Below, in pieces: positions 25,801 to 37,040 of a stretch of DNA of 64,000 nucleotides. The notes below the pieces were generated by a model, which saw nothing but the letters and a program-made list of their open reading frames with translations, was not told where the DNA came from and ran no database searches. This DNA comes from Lineus longissimus (taxonomy: Eukaryota; Nemertea; Pilidiophora; Heteronemertea; Lineidae): the NCBI RefSeq assembly GCF_910592395.1, contig NC_088310.1, positions 3,913,501-3,977,500 of the forward strand, read 5' to 3'. The position numbers and the translations under genes were made by a program. The first letter of the stretch is position 1. Every line of letters starts with the position of its first letter.

Positions 25801-26902
25801 ATCAATTAATAAACCACAGAAGTGAATGAGTTTCATAGTAACGTAGGAATAATGGTGAAAACTCATGTATAATTTTTATTTGTCGTGATTGGTGTATCGT
25901 TACTGAAAGTAACTGAGTGTTCGTGTCCACGCGATTAAGAACATGTGAGGTTAAATACGGCGACAGTATGCGAATCCAAGGTGTATCCCCCTCTCTTTAA
26001 AACCGAGCACATGCAGTTAGAGCCATGATGGTCAGAACAACCCAAATATCCATGATGCGTCCCCCCTTTCAGTCAAAAACCAAATCACGTCCAGTCTTTT
26101 TTCATCAGTTTAGATATTGCTTATTTCATATTTGCCTAAAGGGGTGATCTGAGCACATCTTTGCTTTTCGACGAAATGCCCAATTTCTTCAGAACAAAAT
26201 TAAGTTGCCATATACATCACCGTTTGGAAAGGTCCTGGCTAATCAAATGACAACACACCAAAGGTGACACGCTTTACACGGTTTAGTTTGATGATATTAC
26301 GAAGCAAATACATAGGACATCTCAAAGAAGATAAATTGACATAAGAGAGTCTTAAAAAGTCCAACATTACGTTCGTCCGTCAGCCCAACGCCAAGCATGT
26401 ACATGTACGGTGGAATCTCTTTACAATGCACCAACTTGGTTCACCCAAAGTTCACTCTGCGTTGTAGGGTGAGATATCGAGATGGGACTTGAACGGTACA
26501 TTATAACCACATATTCACTTAAAACTTTTCATTAGAACGAATTTCCGCCATCCTATAAACGGAACTCTTCCTCCGTTTATTTAACTCATCAAAATGTATT
26601 TGTTTACATCCTGTATGCTTTTTTTCATGAAATCATAAATCATGTCATTTGACATTTGTATAAATAAGTTGATTCGTTTCGCCTGGGTACACTGAGCCAT
26701 GTTTGGTTCTGTTGGGAAGAGATTTTCATTCACAGAAGCATGATATCCCGCCTTGTTAAGAGTGAGATTAAGCGGTCGTGTAATGACAAATTAAGAGACT
26801 GACTCACCGACTACGAGCTGTTTCATTTGGTACTGGATCACTATTCGTCCTTGCAATCTGTTGCGGGGCACTCTTAGTCCTTGTTGCGACAGACTTCTCC
26901 AT
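22865..26902 (-). CDS. Uncharacterised basic protein, three exons
   Basis: Exons 26902-26808 (ATG, 31 codons plus 2 bases, donor GTGAGT), 24421-23893 (acceptor TTTCAG, donor GTAAGT) and 23206-22865 (acceptor ACTAG, ends TAA) join in frame to 321 residues. Residues 1-205 are Ser, Lys and His rich with repeated GSHxS-like stretches (KGFHGSFHS, KSLHGSHTS), ending in a charged helix, EKIAKLKRAKEDEALEKL. The last exon has hydrophobic strands (GCVGIMDNIFRVLLSG, GGVIFFSVING). I do not recognise the family. The first two exons are well supported by phase; the third is less certain because it contains a possible internal donor (CCAG|GTGAAG) and may be shortened in some transcripts. Introns are 2.4 and 0.7 kb. 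Confidence 0.5.
24422..26807. other. Intron of the unknown basic-protein gene
   Basis: 2.4 kb between the first two exons of the minus-strand gene. A short diverged direct duplication lies near 24838-24905 (shared CCAGGACTA and GCCTCAGCT). No other feature was seen. Confidence 0.4.
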
Positions 26903-28596
26903 TTTCAAGAAAGTTCAAATAACCACGCTTCCAAACGGAAACTTCTATCCTAATGGAGACATGCTGGTAAACAGTTGGTAACCAAAATATCGCTGAAAGG
27001 TCGTTCCGGAAATTGACACGAAACAAGCTAAAAACGTAAAGAACCTCAATGATTTACTCTTTTCTTTTCTACGCCTGATTTCGCATGGGCCATTTCGCAT
27101 TGCTATCCAGCTGCAAGTGATATATCACAGATTGTTTAACGAGCGGCAAAGAGATATCGACCACGCACAAAATGATTGCTTTGAATTCATATAGAATGAT
27201 CAAGAGCAAAGTATGTGATGTATTTAGCTTAAAGGGACAATGGCCTTCTTCAGTGGTAGCTTTTTCATTCAAGATATGCGCCAAGCAAGGATAAGACATG
27301 CTATACTTGGCCGCACAGGTAGGATAACTTGACACAGTGTAATGATCCTTCCCATTTAATAGAACGGGGCCACTGGGTCTACAAACGCCAATTACAAGAT
27401 ACCATTCGTAGGACGTAGGAAGAAAGACAGTTGACATTTTTCCAATTCCTCTTCAATCAGTGAGGAGTAGATTTGGAGCGCGGTTACAATAAAAACACTT
27501 TTATGTGCCTAGTTCCTTCCTTTAGAATCATAGCAAATATTCGTCTTGCTGGCAAGTTGAAGTTGTCTGACGTTATAATACATGGGCTATGAATTGAATT
27601 AAATTGAATGCATTATTCAAGACAAACTGATTCCATTAACGCGGTAATATTCGATTCGTATCGGCACCAGTTCAGTTAAAAATGCACCCCTTTAAGAGGA
27701 TAATGTACATAGCTGAACTGATGGCTTGCTTGTGTGTTAAAATATTGCTTTTGATCCCATCACATGGTGAGCGAAGGAAAGTCATCATCTGATCAAAGGG
27801 GGTGGTTCTCTTTAAATCAAAAGTGAGCAAAGAAAGTGTAATCTTAACACGAAATGGAGAATAAAAAGCGTAGGAATAGGCACCTGAATAACTTACACTG
27901 ATTACTGCATTTTGTATCTATTTCCGTCATTTTCAAGTGAAAAATATTACGTTTGTTGAGATCATGACCAAAGAACAATCTGGCAGATTTTATTTCGGGC
28001 CCTAAATATACACTAGCGTGCAGATCCTCAAGTGCGCCTTACTCTGTGCAGCTGATTTAAGCTTTACTCTAATTTTTATTCAAAAGTGAACCGCCAGCAC
28101 ACTTTCAGCCTCGACAAGACAGAAATATTCGACGAGGAGACGTGTTACCACGAACGGCGTATGCGGGAGACTATCAACGTATAAATGCCTACCCTTTTTG
28201 ACAGAAAAGGCGGACTACGACATTAATTCTCAAAATTCCGGTTTGTGAAGTGAATTTTCCCCATTTTTTGTCAGCTGAGGCATAAGACAGCCGCAGCCCT
28301 AACAATTCCAGAACTTCATGCAATCGCAACCGTATCCACCGTGATTGAAATTAATACTGGAACGACGGATTTTCCTGGAGAAAACCTGGGCCTTTAAATT
28401 CCCTGTAAGACTTAAGTGGAAGTGCTTGATTTCATGCGAGCCGTTACATATACTCTCATACAGGCAGGTTGTCTTAGGATAACGAGCTGGGCACACGCAT
28501 TTGAACTTGTGATGAGAAAAATACAGGTTTGATTTATATCCTTTTGAATTCATTGCTGTGTGTGCGATAATAATCGAGCGTGTACACTGAGTACGT
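26903..28596. other. Intergenic, no gene recognised
   Basis: The upstream side of one minus-strand gene and the 3' side of the next. A 110-codon Cys-containing minus-strand ORF (28299-28631) overlaps the end of the PAN-linked gene in another frame and was not accepted as coding. Confidence 0.4.
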
Positions 28597-29628
28597 TCAC
28601 TTAGTGTACATTTCAACTCCGTTGTACGCATACCTCCACATTTTGTCTCTGTAACGATGTATCAGCAACATATTCCATTGCTGGTCAACCAACACTTGAT
28701 CTAAATGTAATAGTTCCTTATTTAATCGATTTAATCTGACAAATTCTGTCTGAAATTTTCCCAGGGCTTCGCATTTTGTACTAAATACCAAAGGTTTCCT
28801 TGTATGACAATTAATTTTTAGAAATTTTAATTGCAACTGTGGTAAATAATAGATTTCTAGCAAGATTCCCAGATAATAATTAAGAGGAAATGTAACATGA
28901 ATTGACAGAGGAACTGAGAGAGGACATTGTATTTTTGTTGCCAGTCCTTGTTGTATGTTGCGGAAGATGACATATTTTATTACGCCATGGTTTAAGTCAG
29001 TTAGGAAGGTAAACATTACATCCGATTCGAAATAAAATGGATATGGTACTTTTTCGGTCGGTCTGACATCAATCACAACTGTGTCATTCTGTATCAGTCT
29101 GAAAGCCAGTTCATCATTTTCTAAGTTCTTTAGTACATTGTAAGTGGTCAACGTTAACTTGTGATTAGAACCCTTTATTCGGCAATAGATTGTTAAGATG
29201 ATCATGTCAACAGAGTGCACCCAGTTGACATCCCTATGACGTTTAGTGCATTTTTCTGTTGAGGGAATATATAAACGGCCAGACTTTCTGGATAAGATAT
29301 CGTAAACTCTCACGTTATCACCGAAAACTCTTGATCTACCCGAGATTTTATGAGGAGAGTACAGAATATAATGAGAAGCTACGAAATGATAAAAGACGCC
29401 GTCGGTTTTAAAAAAGGTAGAACAGTTATATAGTACGCGGCAGGTTTGTTTACTGGTGTCCAACTTGTAGAAAACTTCCCTAAACCAAGGCACAGGTCTG
29501 TCTATAGAACTGACATGAATCAAATTAAGGCCGGGAGTGAAGGAAACGGTCACGTTCTTTCCAACTGGTCTAATCGGCGGTATGAAAGGAAGAAACTGAA
29601 CTGATCGGTATTTGAGAATGGATAAAAC
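28597..29628 (-). CDS. Large terminal exon, distal copy, of a PAN-linked unknown family
   Basis: The exon opens after TCTTATAG at phase 0 and runs 343 codons to a stop (ending VEMYTK). It is clearly paralogous to the 29895-30881 exon: both begin a few residues before PFIPP, share a central strand (ILTIYCRIKG versus KITIYCQVRG), a downstream LIQ block, and similar ends. Alternating hydrophobic strands suggest an all-beta fold, perhaps a propeller, but I recognise no family. It has no ATG of its own near its start, so it must be spliced to an upstream exon. The PAN-like exon at 31243-31539 ends in phase 0 and fits, which would make the two large exons alternative 3' ends; an undetected private 5' exon is the alternative. 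Confidence 0.55.
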   Translation of the reverse strand, partial: VLSILKYRSVQFLPFIPPIRPVGKNVTVSFTPGLNLIHVSSIDRPVPWFREVFYKLDTSKQTCRVLYNCSTFFKTDGVFYHFVASHYILYSPHKISGRSRVFGDNVRVYDILSRKSGRLYIPSTEKCTKRHRDVNWVHSVDMIILTIYCRIKGSNHKLTLTTYNVLKNLENDELAFRLIQNDTVVIDVRPTEKVPYPFYFESDVMFTFLTDLNHGVIKYVIFRNIQQGLATKIQCPLSVPLSIHVTFPLNYYLGILLEIYYLPQLQLKFLKINCHTRKPLVFSTKCEALGKFQTEFVRLNRLNKELLHLDQVLVDQQWNMLLIHRYRDKMWRYAYNGVEMYTK

Positions 29629-29894
29629 CTATAAGATACGAAAAAATATGATACAATGTTCCTGAATAATCGGCTCATTTCAATGTCAACAACTCTATAC
29701 CTTTTGACGGAAATTGGTACAATATTTTATTATAACTAGGCTAGTTTCCCTGGTTTTTAAAAACAATGTCATCCATCCATAACTTCTCATCCGGATCCAT
29801 CGCCTGGTGGAGGTCAATGCCCAGTGTTTCAGTGGAAAAGACTTAGATCAAAGCTGTATACACTGTGTGAAGCCACATTATTCTGCGGCATGTA

Positions 29895-31539
29895 TCATGT
29901 ATATATGTCAACAGACGTCAGCCTTTCCTTGTCAACTGTCTTTCTTCCATTAATAAGAAGAAATGAACCATCCCTTGGGTTAAAGCCTAAATGATGGGAA
30001 CCAGGGTCGTTAATAGGGGGATGAAACGCAGCTCTCAGTTCCTTAAATGCCAATGCACTAGAACCAGACATCAGTAGGCCGTCATTTGGATCACAGACCT
30101 CTTTCACTGCAATTTCATCAATCGGCCCAGTCACGCGAATGATAAAAAACACTCTGCACCAGGGGTTAAATATGAAAAAGCCGCCGTGCAGGTTTTTTAC
30201 AAGTTTGAGCGAGTAAACGTCAATTTTGTACATGTATTTTTTCCGATAAGCCAAAATACTTGGAATAGGTGGAGCAATCTTTGATTGACCCTTGAGTACC
30301 ATTCTCAGATCATATATATCTCCCGACTGTATAAGAGGCTCTTTCAATAAAGAGACGTCCATGCCATTCTTTAGGGTTAGATGAAAGGCCCCAGTTTGGT
30401 TATGTTCTTCAATGTCATAAATTGTTGCTGTAAGACGACCTCGCACTTGACAATAAATAGTTATCTTACATAGAAATCCAATCCATAGCACTTGGTTTAT
30501 TCCATCCTTGTAACAAATATCTGTTTTTGGAATATCAATTAAATCTGAGAAAGTACCTTGCGTAATATCAAAGTACGAAAACTTCTCATTTTGCCTTTCA
30601 TTTCTTCTTCCAAATGCGATAAAGTGCTTATAGTTTGCAGTTGGATGTACTCGTTCTATTTCTGTAAACACCTTATCATTTTTGTAAATCATTTTGTACG
30701 ATTTCTTATTTAGTCTGTATATCAGAAGATGGGCATAAGGCGTCGTTGTTTGACCTTTTATCACAACAATTCGACCGGAATTCACATCGAAATACCACCG
30801 CTCTCTATTGGCCCGTATACACGTAAGTGGTGGTATGAACGGTACAGTAGAACGATGTTTATATATTATGTTCGTCATACTCTGTAATTTATATCGAGAG
30901 GCATTGAAAGACATTGGAATGCAATGTTAACTCATTTGTCAATACCTGCTCCCAAAACCTTAAAAGGCACCCTTCGACGTGAATTGTTTCAACAGACGCC
31001 CCTTCTCAAAAAATAGGATCCGTTCCAATTTATTATCAAAATCTTAGTTCTGTGATATAATTTCCCTTTAGGCAGACGCGACCTACATCGTATATCAGTC
31101 GCGTGTCATTGTTTGGGTACGGTATTATTTGAGCGCGATTGCACAAGCCACGGAATTCAAAACTTGAGATAGACGCAATACCATCCACCTCACCCCCATA
31201 CAGTGTTGATTTAATAATGGAATGTCAAGAAATGTCATTTACCTTCTTTTGAAACATCCGGGAGCCTTGAATCATAAAAGCCTCCTCTTTCTCCATACAC
31301 GTGCCCTTCTTTTTACTCATCTGACAAACCATACGTGCATCGTCAATAAGAATGTTTATCGTCAAACATTTTTTGCTTGATTGTAAACACATGACAGCAC
31401 AAGCCAAGAGGGATACTATGTCTGGAGAATCGATATCTGGTGAAAGAATGGCCATATTGGTGATAACGCTTTCAAACTTGCCAAAACTACCAGATCTAGC
31501 CATTTCCTCGTCTTCAGTATGGTCATGTTTAGTAATTCT
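29895..31539 (-). CDS. PAN/apple-like domain plus unknown beta-rich domain (partial 5')
   Basis: Exon 31539-31243 (acceptor ACCTTTCCAG, donor AAG|GTAAAT, 99 codons) joins in phase 0 to exon 30881-29895 (acceptor AATTACAG, 328 codons and stop). The first exon has a PAN/apple-like Cys pattern: LLACAVMCLQSSKKCLTINI, then MVCQMSKKKGTC. PAN domains bind proteins or sugars, usually outside the cell, so a secreted or surface protein is likely, with the signal peptide on an unseen 5' exon. The second exon is beta-rich and contains RWYFDVNSGRIVVIKG and TIYCQVRG; I do not recognise it. It is paralogous to the exon at 28597-29628. A start within the second exon (ATG 30914) is less likely because it lies before the acceptor. 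Confidence 0.55.
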
Positions 31540-32339
31540 CTGGAAAGGTGACAGCATTTACATGTCACGTTGTATATCGATCTTGGCTTAGTCTCCTCTT
31601 CACGTAGATATATGTCGTTGGGGGCAATGCAGAATAGAAACTGGCCAACGCGTCATCTCTTTAAAATATTGGGTTAGGGTTTTTGCGGAATTGGCGAAAA
31701 AGTGCTTTTCGGAGAAACACTTGTCCGTGAGACCAAATGTCTGACGATAAATCTAATAAATTGAATTAAATTTATCATGGAACGGGCACGTTTTGAAAAC
31801 ACCTGAAATAGAAAGTTTCGAGATAAACCATGTCGAACATCCTGGTCAAATACAGGCAGTTCTGATGAGTTGACGACCAGCGTCGGACCAAAACGGTAAT
31901 GACTTGGTTGGTTTGGTGGTTTGCGACCATGGCCTAGTTGGGAACGATGAAGTCATATAGAACCGAGAACCTTGCAAACATGTCCAAAATCTTAAAATGC
32001 ATAATCATTCAGTCTGTAAGTGCTTTCAATGAAAAAGCACTTCACCTCAAGATGAAAGCCTTACGGAATGACTGAGTTCTCCTTGTTTTTCATCTATACA
32101 TATTCACGTTTATCATCACATTTGTGTGGTATGTTTATTACTGTCAGACAGGTAGAATGTAACACTTTTGAGGTGGTAATATACACACTTCAAAAAAGTT
32201 GTTTCAAATTTGTCAAACGTGCGATTGTACAATTGCAGTACTGCTTCAGATTTGTAAAGTATTTCAAACCATCATGTACATCCATAATATATTTTATTTG
32301 CGCGACGGAGTTTATTTTGAAAGAAATATGCCAAAGATG
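31540..32339. other. No gene recognised (5' side of the PAN-linked gene)
   Basis: Should contain 5' exons of the PAN-linked gene, but none could be picked out. Confidence 0.35.
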
Positions 32340-32410
32340 CATGAAACATTTATCACATGAGCTGAGCGTGTGCTGCAAGGATGGACTCGAACAGACCAGG
32401 GCGTCTCATT
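32340..32410 (-). pseudogene. Short remnant of a K+ channel T1 domain
   Basis: On the minus strand this reads RRPGLFESILAAHAQLM and then stops. It matches RRSGLFEFILAAHMEG in the channel pseudogene 2.6 kb away, and the DNA shares the block CTCGAACAGACC preceded by GCTGCAAGGATG with one inserted base. It looks like a second truncated copy of the same sequence. Confidence 0.5.
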
Positions 32411-33986
32411 AGAACGTGTTTTGAACCAAAGATTTTAAAATTCCCTGTGCCATTCGTTTTATTGCTCCTACACGCGAGATATACTAAAAATGATACTAAT
32501 GATAATTTAGTGATATTTGAAATGGTACAATAATCTAATAAATACGTTTTCGAAGCACATTCATAGAAACACAGACTTTACAGTCTGTGATAGAAACAAG
32601 TTAACTCAAGATAACATGTCAGATGCATGACAACACTGCGTTTAAGTGGAAAGACATGTTTTCAAAGAACAACTTTGTTTCTGGCGACATTTCACCTTCC
32701 TGAACCTCAAATGAGTCAAAAACGCCTAATTGATTTTTTTTGAAGAATTGCCAAATTAAAGGCCCTTAGAGATCAGCCTTTACCAACATGACTTAATGGT
32801 CATGCATGCACCTCCGACTCTAAGACAAAGGTTGCAGTTGAGGCGCTGGGTCGAATCCCACGAAACCAATCCGAGATTCTCTTGTCCAAATCCAATGCCT
32901 CGCAAATTCCAGGCGCCGATTCGAACCATCCCCCTGAGTTGCCCGCCTTCGCGCCTGAATTCATTGTGTGCTTCCACTCAAGCGGCTTTCTAAAGATGTC
33001 TATTTAATGCGGGTATCCCCTATGCCAGGCAATTTCGATTACTAACCCTAGGTGAAATATATTAAAGGGATCCGTCCTGTCTCAGACATTACATACTTCA
33101 AACAAATTGACATGTTCACGAAAAGTGGGGAACGGGGAGTCGAATACAGCCATAACGAGGAAAACGGACACTAGATCACGGGGCCACCCCTTCAAAAGGG
33201 CTTTGGTCTGCTTCCGACATTGTTGGTAGGAACGATGTGACTGTATCCCATATTATTTCAATTTCCAAAAAACTAAATGGGCCAGAAAGTTCAAGCACAG
33301 TTCTTCCACAAAAGTGCTTCCTGATTGGCTGCGTTCTAGAATAACTGTGCGTTTTCACTTCTGATTGGACAACAGACCACACTATCTCACAAAACGTTAG
33401 CCTATTTAAATTAGCTCCGATCGGCTGTGTGTACATCTTGTAGCGGGACGCGCCAGGTCGCTCAAACGAAATGTTTCTTGCAGAAATTGCGGACATGTAG
33501 GCCCTACATGTATTTTATCCCCTCCATGAAGAAATCCACCTCTCTATTGTCGATTCTCTATTTGTCATCATTTTGAATGAAACAATCGTGCGTTGAATCG
33601 CGTATTGAATGAGAGATACTAGATTCAAGCTTAATTTTGAGAGCTACATTCGCTTTCTTTATCGAACAATAGTGTGTCACGATGAGAAATTGATACAAAA
33701 GCAAGTGAAACCGCTGCAGGCCAATATCATGATAAAATGTAAAATCAATATGCGGATGTATTTTCGATTCTCTTCTTTTTAAAAATCAATAGGCCTATTG
33801 GGAGGCTATCGATCGATCGGCAAACTAAAAAAGTGCCTACATCAGCCAGCTAGCCTGCATACATGGGGTGGTCAATAAAAACGCACAATGACTACATCAA
33901 AAAGTTGCGCCGACTCTGACAAACAAAATATATTTACACTGTTTTCACTTTCCAGGAATGAATATGTTGCCAATAGTCACAAACTC
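32411..33986. other. Intergenic, possible tRNA-like SINE fragment
   Basis: Around 32790-32870, GGGTCGAATCCC resembles the T-arm of a tRNA-derived repeat, but no full cloverleaf could be drawn. Nothing else was recognised. Confidence 0.25.
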
Positions 33987-35014
33987 TCATAAACTGCCAT
34001 CTTCCATTATTCTTTTATTTCGGTGCCCTATCTGTGTCGTGGAGGCGTCTAATGGCGTGGCGCTGCCAGGCTTGGAGACAGCAAGAGCTTCCAGCAGTTT
34101 CTTCTGCAACTTTGCCATCTCAATGTTCACGTCGTCGTTGTAGATTTTGAAAGTGCCCGTAACAATAGAATGGACAACGCAATGATAACCACTCAAGAAA
34201 TTACGCACAGAAAACCAACAACATGCCCACCAGCACTATGTGGGACCATGTCTCCGTAGCCAACCGTGATCATGGTCACAACGGCCCACACCGTCTTGAA
34301 CTCCAGAGCCTATCTCAACGGCGAAAATCAAGAAGGCGAACACCACCATCCCAACTTCAAGGTACAAGATGGCGGTGCACAGCTCATAGCTTCTTCGCCT
34401 CAAGACCACCAGGAGGACCCGAAGATCGACGAACGTGTTTTTGAGGCGAATGATCCGGACAGGGCGAAGTATCTGTATAGGAGCACGCATACCATCCACA
34501 ACCACTGCGAGCGGTTTCCCAGTGCTGCGCTTGTCATGGCAGCAGTTGCAAGCTCCGAGATATACGAAAAGAATACGATTGCATCAATGATCGTTGAGGT
34601 AGACTTCAGCAACTTCTTCTTGTCCGGGCAGATGACCATCTTGGCGGTGAATTCGACAGACAGAATATGTATTTCAAAGCCCATAACCTTGGCTAACCTT
34701 GATGACACAGGGAACTCCATAAACAGCCAAGCATCCAGCCTCTTCCGTTGCCAACCTGGGCATCCGGCTCGAATCTCAAAACTCCTGTCGGCGTCCAGCG
34801 AAATCTCCTCGCCGACTGTGTGGCCGGCAACCTCTAGCTCTGCTATGGCTTTCTTTAGCTTGCTGATGCAGCAGGGACCAACTATTACCTTCGGGAGTTT
34901 CGAGAACTCCAGCTCTTGAACAAACTCACTGGCGCAGCCAATACTTGGAAAATGAGCCTCTCCCTCCATGTGCGCTGCAAGGATGAACTCGAACAGACCG
35001 CTCCGCCTAATCAC
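33987..35014 (-). pseudogene. Voltage-gated (Kv-type) potassium channel pseudogene
   Basis: Channel homology runs through several frames without introns. 35014-34400 encodes a T1 remnant (RRSGLFEFILAAHMEG, ELEFSKLPKVIVGPCC), the pre-S1 linker (MEFPVSSRLAKVMG), then directly an S2-S3-like stretch, so S1 and the S1-S2 loop are deleted. 34505-34236, in another frame, gives S4 (LRPVRIIRLKNTFVDLRVLL) and S5 (YELCTAILYLEVGMVVFAFL). A third frame holds the pore helix and selectivity filter [12 protein letters not shown] (rc of ~34243-34278), with a TGA inside S6. 34208-33987 continues after S6. Frameshifts, the deletion, the stop and the missing N-terminal half of T1 make it non-functional. Lack of introns suggests retrocopying or decay of a single-exon gene. 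It sits just 3' of the LicD-like gene on the same strand. Confidence 0.85.
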
Positions 35015-35065
35015 ACTACCATCACTGCACCGATTGTGGATGGCAACGTCATGGTTTTCCTATAC

Positions 35066-36126
35066 CTAGTAAGAATATATCGGCGTCCAGCCGTACTTCG
35101 GTTCATCAACCATCTTCGTGTGAACTACCCTGTCCCCCAGCATCAGTTTCTCCTCCATTTCACCCTTAAGGAACCTCCGCTCAACAAAAGGGTAGACGCC
35201 CCTAAAGGTCCTACACAACTTATCGTGGACGTGCGATTTCCCTATGTCTTTCTCTTCTCTGTGGCTGAAGTGCAAGGTCTTGCAGATCGCAGCCGATCGC
35301 GAACCGTACAACCGCTTCAACATTTTCGCCGAATTTTGCGGCGCGTTAACCATGACGCCTTCGAATGGTCGCTTGTGTAAAGGGAAAACATCAACTTTGT
35401 TGTGATTTACATTTGGTATCATTGTGTCCCATACGTATGTCTTGGTTTCTTTGAAAAACGAAATGTCTATAAATGGCCAATGGTGCAGCATACCTTTTAT
35501 TGCAACCGTGGAGTTCTTTGACCAAAATTTTATAACTGGTCGCCCGTCTCCGCCAACATAATCTGGGTTCAACTTAGTTATTGCTTTCAACAGCTCCGCC
35601 TTTTGGGAATTGTTGACAATAATATCAAGGTCATCATCGTAGGGGATGAAACCGTGATGACGCCAGCTTCCCAGTAAGCTTCCGCCGTATATGAAGTAAA
35701 TCAACTTCAGCTCTTCGGCGAGCTGTAGAAACTTGCTTAGCAAATCCATAAAGACCACGCGATGCTTTTGTGACAATTCCCTGGCCCGATGTATCTTCCC
35801 TATTTTACCTTTAAGTTGTAGAGCACCATCTAACGGAAATGTGTTCGTTATATTCTTTTCATAATCGACGTGTGTCGATTTGTTAATACCTATTGGGCTC
35901 GTTGTCCCCTGTGTTACTGTTTTTGGCCAATTTATTCCTCCTTTCAACGATGTCAACTTTCCATTCATCTTATGAATCCCTCCTCCTGACGGAACCGTTT
36001 TCGTTGAATTCCTGTACCTATATGTCGTGACGAATGTCTTGTAGGCGCTTTCTGAAGCAGTGATCAGCAGCAAGTAGACAAAGCAACCGCCAGTGACAAG
36101 AAATAGCAGGATTCTCTCCGAATGCC
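35066..36126 (-). CDS. LicD-family (fukutin-related-like) type II membrane protein, last exon
   Basis: The exon starts at a clear acceptor (TTCTTTTTACAG) at 36126, needs one base from an upstream exon, and encodes 352 residues to TAG at 35066. It opens with HSERILLFLVTGG and CFVYLLLIT, a type II signal anchor, then a ~75-residue stem. The LicD nucleotidyltransferase core is plain: YGGSLLGSWRHHGFIPYDDD followed by LDIIV. The Asp cluster is the expected metal and nucleotide-sugar binding site. Family members transfer phosphodiester-linked groups such as phosphocholine or ribitol phosphate to glycans, in animals in the Golgi. Later motifs include WPFIDISFF and KVDVFPL. The length fits animal LicD proteins. 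The substrate cannot be told. The 5' exon with the ATG was not found. Confidence 0.85.
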
Positions 36127-36520
36127 CTGTAAAAAGAATGTTTGTACTTTATAGTGAGGGTCAGTTTTCATCTGTGAATGGCTTCAGCATCGATGTGTCA
36201 GACCTGTTGGTTCGGGACCACGTCATTTCAGCATTCGCTGACTGACCTGCTTCAAAAAAAAGGCTTGCGGGAATATACTGTGCAATATGTTGATGTTACC
36301 TCCACTACGATTATATACTGACTTATTATTGCTTTGCATGACGGTTCATGAAAGCACAATGGGAAGAGCGGTCGGAACCACTACCCTAAACCTGGCCGAA
36401 AAAAGACGAATAATCAAAATGTCATTATTCGCCAGTTCGCGAGAGTCGACAACGATTATGTGTGTTGGGAAATTATACAATCGGATACTAGTAGGCCTAT
36501 GTCGTTCTGTCATTCGCATA

Positions 36521-37040
36521 GGGACCTTTCGCTACGCCGTTCCGCCGAGAAATCGATCGAGAACGATCGCGTTTTGCGTATGACGTCATCGATTGATGAG
36601 CAGCTTTGCCCGTTCCCGTTCTGGATTCCGTGAATGAGGCCTGTTTTTCTCGGCGTCTGTTTACAGTGGTTAAAGAAGAAAAATGACGAATTTGTGGGAT
36701 TCTATTGCGGTAAGGCACCTGAAGTAGTATGTAAAGTGGAGAGACTGTGTTTTAGAAGGGGAAAACAAGTTCATACTGCCCCGAATCGCCCTATTAAGCA
36801 TGTACTTTCTTTGCCTCCTAAGACTTCATTTTTGATATAAAATGCCATAAATTCATCATCTTCAATTGCGAAATTTGCAAGGCGTCTCAAGTTTGCCGCC
36901 ATTTCGACGATCTCCATAGAAACCAAACTCTTTCTCGGTGACGGCCATGCGGAACGCGTTTCAGTGTTTCCGGGAACGGGATCGGGAACGAGAAACGTTC
37001 TCGGTGTAGCGGTTCTCGGAACGGCGTAGCGAAAGGTCTC
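36521..37040. mobile_element. MITE-like element with ~25 bp inverted ends and TA duplication
   Basis: The left end GGGACCTTTCGCTACGCCG and right end CGGCGTAGCGAAAGGTCTC are inverted copies with a mismatch near the tip, and the symmetry extends more weakly inward (GAGAACG, GGAACG and CCGTTCC blocks). Both ends are flanked by TA. Length 520 bp, with no significant ORF. TA duplication suggests mobilisation by a Tc1/mariner-type transposase. Confidence 0.7.

Noticed and set aside
28299-28631. 110-codon minus-strand ORF with eight or more cysteines
   Set aside because: It overlaps the end of the PAN-linked terminal exon in another frame, and the paralogous exon ends at the same place without it. 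Probably 3'UTR.
34266-34919. 217-codon plus-strand ORF
   Set aside because: It is antisense to the Kv pseudogene, whose channel motifs account for the open frame.
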